Made by a program: the position numbers and the translations under genes
Shown: piece by piece, positions 17,190-25,181 of the stretch
How the letters are laid out: each line of letters starts with the position of its first letter
Numbering within the stretch: position 1 is the first letter of the stretch
Notes under the pieces: model-generated
What the model was told of the DNA's origin: nothing
Database searches by the model: none
What the model saw: only the letters and a program-made list of their open reading frames with translations
Assembly: GCA_902524655.1 (NCBI GenBank)
Contig: CABZEG010000015.1
Coordinates: 1-37,664 of the forward strand
Direction of reading: 5' to 3'
Origin: an uncultured Alphaproteobacteria bacterium
Lineage (GTDB): Bacteria > Pseudomonadota > Alphaproteobacteria > Rhodobacterales > Rhodobacteraceae
DNA: 37,664 nt

Positions 17190-18497
17190 ATGACTGACTA
17201 TACAAATGCGGAAACTTTGGTTTTACACGGTGGACAATATAGGAGCGACACAAACACAAATGCTGTAGCTGTCCCTATATATCAAACAACCAGCTACCAA
17301 TTTAAAAATACAGAACATGCAGCAAATTTGTTTGCTCTAAAAGAACTGGGCAATATCTACACGCGCATAATGAATCCAACTAATGCGGTTCTTGAAGAAA
17401 GAGTTGCTGCAATAGAAGGCGGAGCTGCGGCACTAGCTCTATCTTCAGGTTCTTCAGCAACCGCTTTAGCTATTCAAAATTTATGTAGTACAGGAGATAA
17501 TATTGTTTCTTCCCCTCACTTATATGGCGGGACTTGGAATTTATTTGTGAACACTTTTAAGCAGTTCGGAATTGAAGTTCGCTTTGCTGATCCCGAAAAA
17601 CCTGAAACATTTGCGGAGCTTGTAGATGAAAAAACTAGAGCTTTTTTTGGAGAAACTGTTCCAAATCCCAAATTAAAAGTTTTTCCTATTGAAGAAGTTG
17701 CTAACATCGGCAAAGAATTAGGCATACCTTTAATTATAGATAATACGGTCTCTCCATTAACCTGTCGGCCAATCGAACATGGCGCAGCGATTGTGGTTCA
17801 TTCACTAACAAAGTATATTGGTGGGCATGGTAATTCAATAGGCGGAATTATAGTTGATAGCGGGAACTTTGACTGGATAGCAAACCCTCGAAGGCAACCA
17901 TTATTTAACCAACCAGATGAAAGCTATCATGGAGCCGTTTGGGGACAATTGGTGCCGGAAGCATTAGGCGCGCCCATCGCTTTCGCTGTCAGAGCAAGAG
18001 TGGTTCTGTTACGGGACCTAGGTTCAGCAGTATCTCCAATGAACTCATTTAATATAATTCAAGGACTTGAGACACTCCCTTTACGTTTTAAAGCGCATCA
18101 AGAAAATGCAGAAAAGTTAGCTAACTATCTTTTGAAACACAAAGCAGTACAACAAGTCATTTATCCATCTCTTTTTGAAGGAAAAGATAAAACAACAGCA
18201 GACAAATATCTTAAAACCGGTTATGGCCCAATTGTTGGAATGGTTTTGCGTGGAGGCGCCGACGCGGGCAAGCAATTTATTGATAATCTTAAGATGGTTT
18301 ATCATGTTGCTAATATTGGTGATACACGTACTCTAGCAATCCATCCTTCATCAACTACACACTCCCAACTTTCACTGCAAGATCAATTTAAAGCAGGGGT
18401 TACTCCGGGATATATTAGGCTGGCAGTAGGTATTGAACATATAGATGATATAATTTCAGATATAGATCAAGCACTTCAAATTGCAGATAAAAAGTAA
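17190..18497 (+). CDS. metY: O-acetylhomoserine sulfhydrylase (MetY)
   Basis: A PLP enzyme of the Cys/Met-metabolism family, 435 residues, which suits O-acetylhomoserine sulfhydrylases (about 430) better than methionine gamma-lyases (about 400). IYTRIMNPTNAVLEERVAAIEGG (56-78) is the classic substrate and cofactor segment. K208 in HSLTKYIGGHGN is the PLP lysine, and the PDESYHG segment is typical of MetY. It makes homocysteine from O-acetylhomoserine and sulfide, or methionine from methanethiol. GAGGTG at 17180-17185 selects ATG 17190 over TTG 17178. The short leader does not show a SAM-II riboswitch. Control is probably by the divergent Lrp-type regulator. Confidence 0.88.
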   Translation: MTDYTNAETLVLHGGQYRSDTNTNAVAVPIYQTTSYQFKNTEHAANLFALKELGNIYTRIMNPTNAVLEERVAAIEGGAAALALSSGSSATALAIQNLCSTGDNIVSSPHLYGGTWNLFVNTFKQFGIEVRFADPEKPETFAELVDEKTRAFFGETVPNPKLKVFPIEEVANIGKELGIPLIIDNTVSPLTCRPIEHGAAIVVHSLTKYIGGHGNSIGGIIVDSGNFDWIANPRRQPLFNQPDESYHGAVWGQLVPEALGAPIAFAVRARVVLLRDLGSAVSPMNSFNIIQGLETLPLRFKAHQENAEKLANYLLKHKAVQQVIYPSLFEGKDKTTADKYLKTGYGPIVGMVLRGGADAGKQFIDNLKMVYHVANIGDTRTLAIHPSSTTHSQLSLQDQFKAGVTPGYIRLAVGIEHIDDIISDIDQALQIADKK

Positions 18498-18749
18498 ACC
18501 TTTGAAATGGATTTAGAATTTAGTTTTGATCCACTTTAAAGATGCAAAGTTTCTTCTAACAAATGGAGCTACAGGCATTGAAATATTTTTTAAGGTCTGT
18601 TAATAAGAGTCGCTCTAGTGCTGTTAATTTTAAATCAGTCTAAGATGAAGAAACTCAAGGATTTTGAAGACCAATTCCACACTTACGAGGCTATTATTTT
18701 TGCATATGTATCGTTAATAACACTGCAACAAAAATAGTTTGTTATAAAG

Positions 18750-19517
18750 ATGTTAAAGATTTCTGAACTAATTAAAAACGTTCCAAAAGAGTATATTAGT
18801 GAACTAACAGTTTCGGAGGATTGTGAGATCGATTTAGATTGCCGAAACGCATGCTACATCATTAAAAGTGGGGAACTATTAAGCTATGGGGCAAATAAAT
18901 TTACACAGTTATTAAAAACTAATGATCCAATAGGTGTTGCGGAAACTATACTAGGGAGATCAAATGAACTAAAGTATAGGCGCTTTAAAAAAGTTGATCT
19001 TTACAGCTTGGCCGGCGATCCAGTGAGAAGTCAAATTAATAGTGCAGGGTCTCTAGCAAAATCCATCATTAAATACAGTTTAAGAAGAATTTTTCAAGTT
19101 TCAGATGATGACAAGGCACCCCTACTTTTTGAAGAAAAATTTCTTTTAAAAAATGAGAAAGACACAAAGCTAAGACAGTTTGAAGAGGGTACGTGGATCT
19201 TCAGAAGTGGTTTTTCAAATAACAGAATGTATTTCCTTGAAAAAGGAAGCGTGCAATTATTTACAAAAAATAATAGGGAGTTAGCTACTTTAACAATGGG
19301 AACATGCTTTGGGGAGAGTACATTGATAAGAGGCAAAAAACATAATAACAGTGCTTTTGCCTTAGAAAACTGTCTTATTAGAACAATTGACGAAGAAATA
19401 ATTGAAAAAAATTTGAAAAGTGAAACACCTTTAGTTCAGCTTGTGTTATATTTGGTTCTTAGGCGCACTGAGTTTATGAACTCGTTGAGAATGGCTGATG
19501 ATTTTTCCAGAAAATAA
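18750..19517 (+). CDS. protein with two cyclic-nucleotide-binding-like domains, no HTH
   Basis: A 255-residue protein with a degenerate cNMP-fold domain at about 1-100 and a clearer one at about 125-235 (EEGTWIFRSG, YFLEKGSVQLF, GTCFGES). There is no helix-turn-helix, kinase or channel domain. In the phosphate-binding cassette, FGES (187-190) is kept, but the arginine that grips the cyclic phosphate in CRP is replaced by Asn (N200 in NNSAFA), so ordinary cAMP binding is doubtful. It stands alone, about 250 bases after metY and 280 before the next gene. It may be a regulatory or structural partner. Its function is not recognised. Confidence 0.7.
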   Translation: MLKISELIKNVPKEYISELTVSEDCEIDLDCRNACYIIKSGELLSYGANKFTQLLKTNDPIGVAETILGRSNELKYRRFKKVDLYSLAGDPVRSQINSAGSLAKSIIKYSLRRIFQVSDDDKAPLLFEEKFLLKNEKDTKLRQFEEGTWIFRSGFSNNRMYFLEKGSVQLFTKNNRELATLTMGTCFGESTLIRGKKHNNSAFALENCLIRTIDEEIIEKNLKSETPLVQLVLYLVLRRTEFMNSLRMADDFSRK

Positions 19518-19631
19518 ATCTAATAAATTAAGCTTTTTAATCACTCTTATTTCATTATCTTAACTATCATTTAACTCTATAATTTTATTTACCACACTTT
19601 ATTTGAAAAAATATATTACTACGCAAATACT

Positions 19632-19652
19632 AGTCCAAGGTTATATTGGACT
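19632..19652. repeat. inverted repeat in intergenic DNA
   Basis: AGTCCAA (19632-19638) and TTGGACT (19646-19652) form a perfect 7-base stem around a 7-base loop between the cNMP-fold gene and the SDH-like operon. It lacks a clear T-run, so it could be a weak terminator or an operator. The rest of this 281-base gap is AT-rich with nothing else supported. Confidence 0.35.
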
Positions 19653-19798
19653 TATTATGTAACTCATTTAAAGAAATTTTTTAAATTTTCGTTTCGCTCA
19701 TAAATAATGTTATTTTTTTAAATACTAGACCACCCTCAATTTTTTAAATATATTTAACAGTGATATAGGTAAGGCGCTTATATTGACTGGGGTATTAC

Positions 19799-21754
19799 AT
19801 GCAGATAAGTTTGGTCTGGAAACAGTATGATGTTTTAGTAGTGGGGTCGGGCGGCGCTGGATCAAATGCTGCTGAAACCGCTTCTGAGATGGGGGCGTCG
19901 GTTTTAGTGGTTGCCAAAGACCCTCTAAGCGCATCTGACACAAAAATTTCTGAAGGGATTGCAACTGTTAGAGCGTCTGGGTCGGAGGACGATACTGAAG
20001 ATACTTTATCAGAAAATTTACAATTAGCAGGTGGTGATCTTCCAGATGCTAATATCACATCTGCTTTTGCGAGAGATAGTCAAACGGCCTATGACAAAGT
20101 GAGAGCTAACGGCCTAAGGCCTAAAATTTCTGCAATTACGAAAAACCCTGATCCACTTCCTCTTCCGATGGGCGGGCATACAAAGAGGAGAAGCATAGGG
20201 CATAAAAATAGTGGTGTAGCATTTGGTCATGCAAATTGGAACTCAATTGTAAAGGACGCAAAAATTGATTACAAAGAAGATTGTTGGTTAGTAGACATCA
20301 TAACTGAAAATAATAAAGACCACTCAAAATCAATTATTGGAGCACTAATTTATGATGCTCAGAGAGGCGAGCTTTTGGCAGTCGTATGTGCTTCGATAGT
20401 TGTTGCGTCTGGAGGACTGTCAACAATATATTTTCCAAAAACCGATACAATGAGAGGAAATACTGGTGATAGTTATGCCATTGCCGCTCGCGCAGGTGCT
20501 GAATTAGTAGATATGGAACAAATACAGTTCTTACCATTTTGCCTAACATCTCCCCCTGCTTTTGAAGGACTATTGGGAGGTGAACCAGTTACTGCTAGCT
20601 ATTTGGGCGTATTAAGAGATAAGAATAAAAAAGTGATTTTGGATGGTGTATATTTGAGAACACGAGCGGAATGTTCTGCCGCAATAATGAAAGCCGTTGA
20701 AGATGGAAGAGGGACAAAGAATGGTGGCGCATATCTTGACATGACAGCTAATAAAAGAGCTCCTAAATCAGGGGTTTACTTTATGAATTTTCTTAAAGGA
20801 AGTTTGCCGTCAGCCTATAATAATGTACGACAGGCTATGAGTAAGAGTGAAGCTCAATGTGAAGACTTATGGGAGGTTAGGCCAAGTGCACACTATATGA
20901 TGGGCGGAATAAGGGTTGATGAGAATTGTAGCTCTATAGGTGGATCAAAAGGATTGAAAAATGATGGAATATTAGGATTATTTGCTGCTGGTCAAGCAAT
21001 GGGAGGGCTTTTTGGAGCAAACAGACTTGGATCTACCTCGTTAACAGAGGGAGCTGTTTTTGGACAACGAGCCGGCAAGAATGCGGCTAATCACGCAAGA
21101 AACATATCTGGTATGAACCCCTTAAATAAAAAATTATTTATGGAAAAAGCCAAAAAAATTAATTCATTAATTGGACAGAAAGGTCATTTACACGCCTCAA
21201 GAATAAAGCTTTCGGTCCAAAGAAAATGTTGGGAAAATTTAGGGCCAATTAGAGATGAAGCGAGGCTGAATAAAACTAAATTGTTTATAAGTAAAACAAG
21301 AAAAAAGCTAAAAAATGTCAAGATTTCAAATAGCACTAAATGGAATCAGGGTTTAATTGAGTACCTTGAGCTTGAAAACATGATTGATACCGCAGAACTT
21401 ATGGCAATTGCGGCGCTGGAAAGAAAGGGGAGCCTAGGAGGTCATGTAAGAGCTGACTGTCGCAATATCTCACTTTTTTCCAAGCCGTATTCAACGATTG
21501 TAAGATTTGTTAATAATGGTGTAAATGTTACCAGATTACCAAGGAAACAAACTGAATTTAAAAAACTAATTAAGTTTAAGTTTGAAGAACAAAAAAAGTT
21601 CTTGGGAGCAAAGATTTTAAGACTTATGCCGATGATTTTAAAAGATAGAGTGCTCGAAAAACGTTACAAAAAAATCATGAATATTCAAAAAGCTTCAATT
21701 ACCGTTCAACCAGGAAGTGTTGAGGCCGCTTTCGGGGATCGAAAAATACTATGA
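19799..21754 (+). CDS. succinate dehydrogenase/fumarate reductase-like flavoprotein subunit
   Basis: A 651-residue flavoprotein of the SdhA/FrdA family. GSGGAG at 16-21 binds FAD; AHYMMGGIRVD and GLFGANRLGSTSLTEGAVFG are the active-site and FAD signatures. In the segment where SdhA and FrdA carry the covalent FAD histidine (SHT..A.GG), this protein reads SDTKISEGI, with Asp in place of His, so FAD is probably bound non-covalently. The stop overlaps the start of the Fe-S partner by 4 bases (ATGA). No membrane anchor genes follow, so the complex is predicted to be soluble and is unlikely to be the main respiratory SDH. The substrate is unknown. Confidence 0.85.
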   Translation: MQISLVWKQYDVLVVGSGGAGSNAAETASEMGASVLVVAKDPLSASDTKISEGIATVRASGSEDDTEDTLSENLQLAGGDLPDANITSAFARDSQTAYDKVRANGLRPKISAITKNPDPLPLPMGGHTKRRSIGHKNSGVAFGHANWNSIVKDAKIDYKEDCWLVDIITENNKDHSKSIIGALIYDAQRGELLAVVCASIVVASGGLSTIYFPKTDTMRGNTGDSYAIAARAGAELVDMEQIQFLPFCLTSPPAFEGLLGGEPVTASYLGVLRDKNKKVILDGVYLRTRAECSAAIMKAVEDGRGTKNGGAYLDMTANKRAPKSGVYFMNFLKGSLPSAYNNVRQAMSKSEAQCEDLWEVRPSAHYMMGGIRVDENCSSIGGSKGLKNDGILGLFAAGQAMGGLFGANRLGSTSLTEGAVFGQRAGKNAANHARNISGMNPLNKKLFMEKAKKINSLIGQKGHLHASRIKLSVQRKCWENLGPIRDEARLNKTKLFISKTRKKLKNVKISNSTKWNQGLIEYLELENMIDTAELMAIAALERKGSLGGHVRADCRNISLFSKPYSTIVRFVNNGVNVTRLPRKQTEFKKLIKFKFEEQKKFLGAKILRLMPMILKDRVLEKRYKKIMNIQKASITVQPGSVEAAFGDRKIL

Positions 21755-22479
21755 CTAAAAAAGAGACTAGAGCTAGAAAATATCTTAACGTCACCATCGT
21801 TACCCATTTAGAGGGTAAAGATATGCCCGTGAACTTTAAATATAAAAAAAGACATGATAGAGAAAAACCCATGGCACTTGATGTTTTGCTTCAAGCGCAA
21901 GAAACAAAACTTCCTGAACTCGCTTTTAGGTATGGGTGTCGTGCAAGAAACTGTGGGGTTTGTACTATAGATATTAATGGTTTGCCAAGAATCGCTTGTC
22001 GTTCTGTAGTAAGAGAAAATGATAAATTAAAGGCGATGTCAACTCTACCAGTAATAACCGATTTAGTCGTGAGAAGAGATCAAATATCTAGGCAGCTTAG
22101 AGGAAAGATTTATAGAAACTCAGGGGGAAATGATCTCAATGTTGATGCCTCAGAGGATTATCACGAACTTACATCCTGCATAGAGTGCTATGCCTGCCTT
22201 CATAATTGTCCGATGCATGAAAAAAATAGTATTGATCCAAGCGAAAGTAACGAAAGATACGAGTACGGAAACCCCTTTTCATTATTAAAGCTACAAACTA
22301 TTGTGATGGATCCAGTCTCGAGTAATTCACAGAAAAGTGATGCTATTACTCAAGCCGTAAATCTTGGTTTAGATACTTGCCTAAATTGTCCAGGATGCAA
22401 ATGTGGTATAGGTATTGATCTAAAGGGAAAGGTGGTCAATCCACTTATAAGTGCTTTAAAGAAAATAGCAGATGAGTAA
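21751..22479 (+). CDS. SdhB/FrdB-like iron-sulfur subunit, atypical C-terminus
   Basis: A 242-residue partner of the preceding flavoprotein. The N-terminal ferredoxin-like domain has the 2Fe-2S ligands C63, C68, C71 and C83. The C-terminal domain has C144-x2-C147-x2-C150-x3-C154-P, as expected for a 4Fe-4S cluster. The second group is C211-x2-C214-x2-C217-x-C219 without the following CP of normal SdhB, so the second and third clusters are rearranged or one is missing. The gene is translationally coupled to the flavoprotein. It resembles soluble fumarate-reductase-like pairs. Its electron partner is not in the window. Confidence 0.82.
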   Translation: MTKKETRARKYLNVTIVTHLEGKDMPVNFKYKKRHDREKPMALDVLLQAQETKLPELAFRYGCRARNCGVCTIDINGLPRIACRSVVRENDKLKAMSTLPVITDLVVRRDQISRQLRGKIYRNSGGNDLNVDASEDYHELTSCIECYACLHNCPMHEKNSIDPSESNERYEYGNPFSLLKLQTIVMDPVSSNSQKSDAITQAVNLGLDTCLNCPGCKCGIGIDLKGKVVNPLISALKKIADE

Positions 22480-22513
22480 TTGTTATTTTTAAGAAAATAA
22501 TTGTTCAAAATAC

Positions 22514-23230
22514 CTATACAAACTGCTCAATTTTAACTAGCAAATCTGGAAAGTCCTCGGCGATTAGATCATGATGAGGGTTTGGAGTTGGATCTGGAGG
22601 TCCTTGCTTTCCCCATTCATCTGGTCTTTTTACAAAAGCTGTTTTGAACCCCACGCGCTTTGCAGCGTCTAAATCAAAGTTGTGACACGCAACCATCATG
22701 CACTCATCAGGTTTGAGTTGAAGGTGCTGACTTACGGTGTTGTACGCTTCTGGTAAAAGTTTATATTTTTTAATACCTTCACAAGAAAAGACTGCATCCC
22801 AATGAAGAGAGTTTTTTCGTGCAGTGTCGATGATTATGCGATAACTAAGTATAGTAAACGAACATACTATTAACTTTTTTTTCAATTTAGGGAGCGTACC
22901 TGGAAAATCCTCCCAACACTTTAAATTATGAACGGTTTCGTAAGCAATATATTGAATGTCTTCTTTTGTAAAATTGGCTAAATTGTTTTCCTTGATTAGT
23001 TCTTCTAAAATAAACCTATGAGCGTCATCAAAATTATATTGTGGTGGCTCATTTTCGCCTAAATTCAGCATTGACTCAAGGCTTCTTCTTCTAAGTTCAT
23101 TTGCTAGAGAGGCCCAATCTCTTTTATAATTATATTTATCACCAACTATCTTTAATGCATCTCTGAAACCTGAGTGCCAGTCGAGTATTGTTCCACCCGT
23201 ATCGAAAGTAAGCGCTTTAATTTTGTTCAT
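22514..23230 (-). CDS. HAD-superfamily hydrolase, haloacid dehalogenase type II-like
   Basis: A 238-residue HAD protein. The nucleophile D10 lies in FDTGGTILDW; as in L-2-haloacid dehalogenases, the position two after it is not Asp, unlike HAD phosphatases. The later segments IKKYKLLPEAY (lysine motif III), MVACHNFDLDAAKRVGFKTAFVKRPDEWG and the C-terminal DLIAEDFPDL follow the type II dehalogenase pattern. The usual SNG of motif II is CSFTILS here, so true dehalogenase activity is uncertain. It is 29 bases downstream of the hydroxyacid-dehydrogenase-like gene, probably the same operon. Confidence 0.78.
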   Translation of the reverse strand: MNKIKALTFDTGGTILDWHSGFRDALKIVGDKYNYKRDWASLANELRRRSLESMLNLGENEPPQYNFDDAHRFILEELIKENNLANFTKEDIQYIAYETVHNLKCWEDFPGTLPKLKKKLIVCSFTILSYRIIIDTARKNSLHWDAVFSCEGIKKYKLLPEAYNTVSQHLQLKPDECMMVACHNFDLDAAKRVGFKTAFVKRPDEWGKQGPPDPTPNPHHDLIAEDFPDLLVKIEQFV

Positions 23231-23259
23231 TTGTTAATCCCCAGAAGACTTCTAATCGA

Positions 23260-24117
23260 TCATTTTGTTACCGGCATATTACTTAGAGCTTTGATAATCG
23301 AGGCACTAAGTTCTCCTGACACAAAATTGTCCAAATCGGATCCATTTTCAAAGGAATCAACATACGCCTCCACATCCTTTTTAAGAATTCCCATAGTATT
23401 ATCATTTTCGAAGTTTTCTTTAAACCATTCTATATCTGCCCTGTTTGTACCGAACCAAGTTTGACCAGAAGAAGTATCAATAGTATTGAACAAAGCATCT
23501 ATATCAAGCTCAAACTTTTGAGCTTGATGCAACACATGCCTTACCGATACAACAGAACTTGCAGCGATAAAATTATTAAGAACTTTCACCATCATACCTG
23601 ATCCATAATTTCCAATATGATTTATTCTTGCACCCATCAATCCTAGAAGGGGCTCGATATAATTGAATAAAACTTTTTCGCACCCAACCATAAAAGTCAG
23701 TGTTGCTTCATTAGCAGCTATTGTTGCACCAGACATGGGGGAATCAATGATCGTAATGTTTTTGGGAGCCTTTCTTTTTAAATCCATCATAAACTTTGGA
23801 GATAATGTTGAAGCAATAATGAGGATTTTACTAGATTGCTGCTCAAATAACCCATTGTTTCCTTGGCACAATTCTAAGGTATCTGATGCATCTCTAACTA
23901 CACTAATTATAATATTCCTATCATTTAGAAACTTCTTCTTAGAAGTTAAAAAGTCTTTTCCTAGGTCTATTAAAGATGTCTTTCTTTCAATATCATATCC
24001 CTTAGCATCAATATTTTTTGATAACATTGAATTAAGCATAGGTAGGCCCATATTTCCACAGCCAGCCAAACCTATTTTCTCTTTTAAAATATCCTCTTTG
24101 AAGCTTTTTGAGATCAT
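23260..24117 (-). CDS. 3-hydroxyisobutyrate dehydrogenase-like NAD(P)-dependent oxidoreductase
   Basis: A beta-hydroxyacid dehydrogenase of 285 residues. The Rossmann motif GLAGCGNMG is at 16-24, the substrate segment SPMSGATIAANEATLTFMVG at 126-145, and the catalytic K178 lies in GSGMMVKVLNN with N181/N182. The usual GG of the substrate loop (VSGG) is SGA, which hints at a different substrate from hydroxyisobutyrate. It could equally be a tartronate-semialdehyde or glyoxylate reductase relative. It is divergent from the EutB-like gene over an 80-base gap and probably co-transcribed with the HAD gene downstream. Confidence 0.8.
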   Translation of the reverse strand: MISKSFKEDILKEKIGLAGCGNMGLPMLNSMLSKNIDAKGYDIERKTSLIDLGKDFLTSKKKFLNDRNIIISVVRDASDTLELCQGNNGLFEQQSSKILIIASTLSPKFMMDLKRKAPKNITIIDSPMSGATIAANEATLTFMVGCEKVLFNYIEPLLGLMGARINHIGNYGSGMMVKVLNNFIAASSVVSVRHVLHQAQKFELDIDALFNTIDTSSGQTWFGTNRADIEWFKENFENDNTMGILKKDVEAYVDSFENGSDLDNFVSGELSASIIKALSNMPVTK

Positions 24118-24120
24118 ATT

Positions 24121-24183
24121 GTTATCGTATCAAAAAAAAGCCATAATAAAAACCAAGATATATTGAAGTAATAGACCGATAAC
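24121..24183. promoter_or_regulatory. paired inverted operator-like motif in divergent promoter
   Basis: GTTATCG at 24121-24127 and its exact reverse complement CGATAAC at 24177-24183 bracket the 80-base region between two divergent starts. One arm lies just before each coding region, which suits a regulator bound at both sides. Seven-base arms can occur by chance, so this is only suggestive. Confidence 0.3.
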
Positions 24184-24197
24184 TGGAGAATGGTAGA

Positions 24198-25160
24198 ATG
24201 CTTTTATTCGAAGATATAGTTCGCGCAGAGAAGATAGTCTCTAAGCATATAGTCACAACCCCAGTGGTCCAATCTCAGGCTCTATCAAAGGCTGTTGGGG
24301 AACGTATATATTTGAAGTTAGAAAATCAACAAATCACCGGCAGCTTTAAAATCAGGGGTGCGATTAATGCAATATCAAACCTAAACCCAGTACAAAAAAA
24401 GGCAGGAGTAGTAGCATTGTCTACTGGAAACCATGGCAGGGGCCTAGCTTTTGCTGCTAATTTGATGAAAATTAGATGTATAATATGCATGTCCAAAGTT
24501 GTTCCTAGTAATAAAATTGAGGGAATAAAAGCGCTGGGTGCTGAAGTAAGATTAATTGGAGCAAATCAAGATGAAGCACAACTAGAGGCCGATAGACTTT
24601 CAATTGAGGAAGGGATGACCTACGTCTCTCCGTTTGATAATATTGATGTTATAGCGGGTCAAGGGACTTTAGGGCTGGAGATTTATCGACAAATACCAGA
24701 ACTAAATTTTGCTTTTGTCCCCTTATCTGGAGGTGGACTGATCTGTGGAGTGGCCAAGGCCTTAAAAGAGCAGAACAGAAATTTGAAAGTAATTGGAGTT
24801 TCGATGGATAGGGGTGCTGCTATGTATGAGTCTCAAAAGGTGGGAAAACCAATTTTTGTAAAAGAAGAGGAAAGTCTTGCAGATGCTCTGACAGGAGGTA
24901 TTGGTCTCGATAATAAGTACACTTTTCGACTTACAAAACAACTAGTTGATGAGATAGTTGTCGTGAGCGAAAAAGAAATCGCAGATGGAATACACCATGC
25001 CTATTGGCGTGAGTCGCAAATAGTTGAAGGGGCTGGAGCGGTAGCTATTGCATCACTTTTGAATAAAAAATTTAAACCTAATGGGCCTTCCGTAGCTCTA
25101 ATGTGTGGAAGAAATATAAATATGGAAAAACATTTCACTTTGATATCTGCAAGGCCTTAA
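24198..25160 (+). CDS. threonine dehydratase-like PLP enzyme, EutB type
   Basis: A fold-type II PLP dehydratase of 320 residues. K51 in GSFKIRGA is the PLP lysine, STGNHGRG (75-82) contacts the cofactor carboxylate, and SGGGL (177-181) binds the phosphate. There is no C-terminal regulatory ACT domain, so it is not biosynthetic IlvA. The segment DALTGGIGLDNKYTF recalls EutB (hydroxyectoine utilisation dehydratase) from memory; no other ectoine genes are in the window. Serine/threonine dehydratase or hydroxyaspartate dehydratase activity is also possible. A GGAGAA site upstream supports ATG 24198. It is divergent from the hydroxyacid-dehydrogenase operon. Confidence 0.82.
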   Translation: MLLFEDIVRAEKIVSKHIVTTPVVQSQALSKAVGERIYLKLENQQITGSFKIRGAINAISNLNPVQKKAGVVALSTGNHGRGLAFAANLMKIRCIICMSKVVPSNKIEGIKALGAEVRLIGANQDEAQLEADRLSIEEGMTYVSPFDNIDVIAGQGTLGLEIYRQIPELNFAFVPLSGGGLICGVAKALKEQNRNLKVIGVSMDRGAAMYESQKVGKPIFVKEEESLADALTGGIGLDNKYTFRLTKQLVDEIVVVSEKEIADGIHHAYWRESQIVEGAGAVAIASLLNKKFKPNGPSVALMCGRNINMEKHFTLISARP

Positions 25161-25181
25161 TTCGCATTTAAGAAGTGTTAT

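Noticed and set aside
18645-18737. A 30-codon ORF (MKKLKDFEDQ...) ending 12 bases before the cNMP-fold gene, as a leader peptide.
   Set aside because: No ribosome site, no codon runs or terminator/antiterminator structure typical of attenuation, and such a frame is expected by chance in AT-rich DNA.
23663-24166. Long open frames antisense to annotated genes (for example 23663-24166 +, 25309-25788 +, 3638-3997 +).
   Set aside because: They mirror the codon structure of well-supported genes on the other strand and their translations resemble no family.
24198-25160. Beta-hydroxyaspartate dehydratase (BhcB) of the glyoxylate-assimilating BHA cycle.
   Set aside because: The GGIGLDNKYTF segment suits EutB-type dehydratases, and no bhcA, bhcC or bhcD genes adjoin it.
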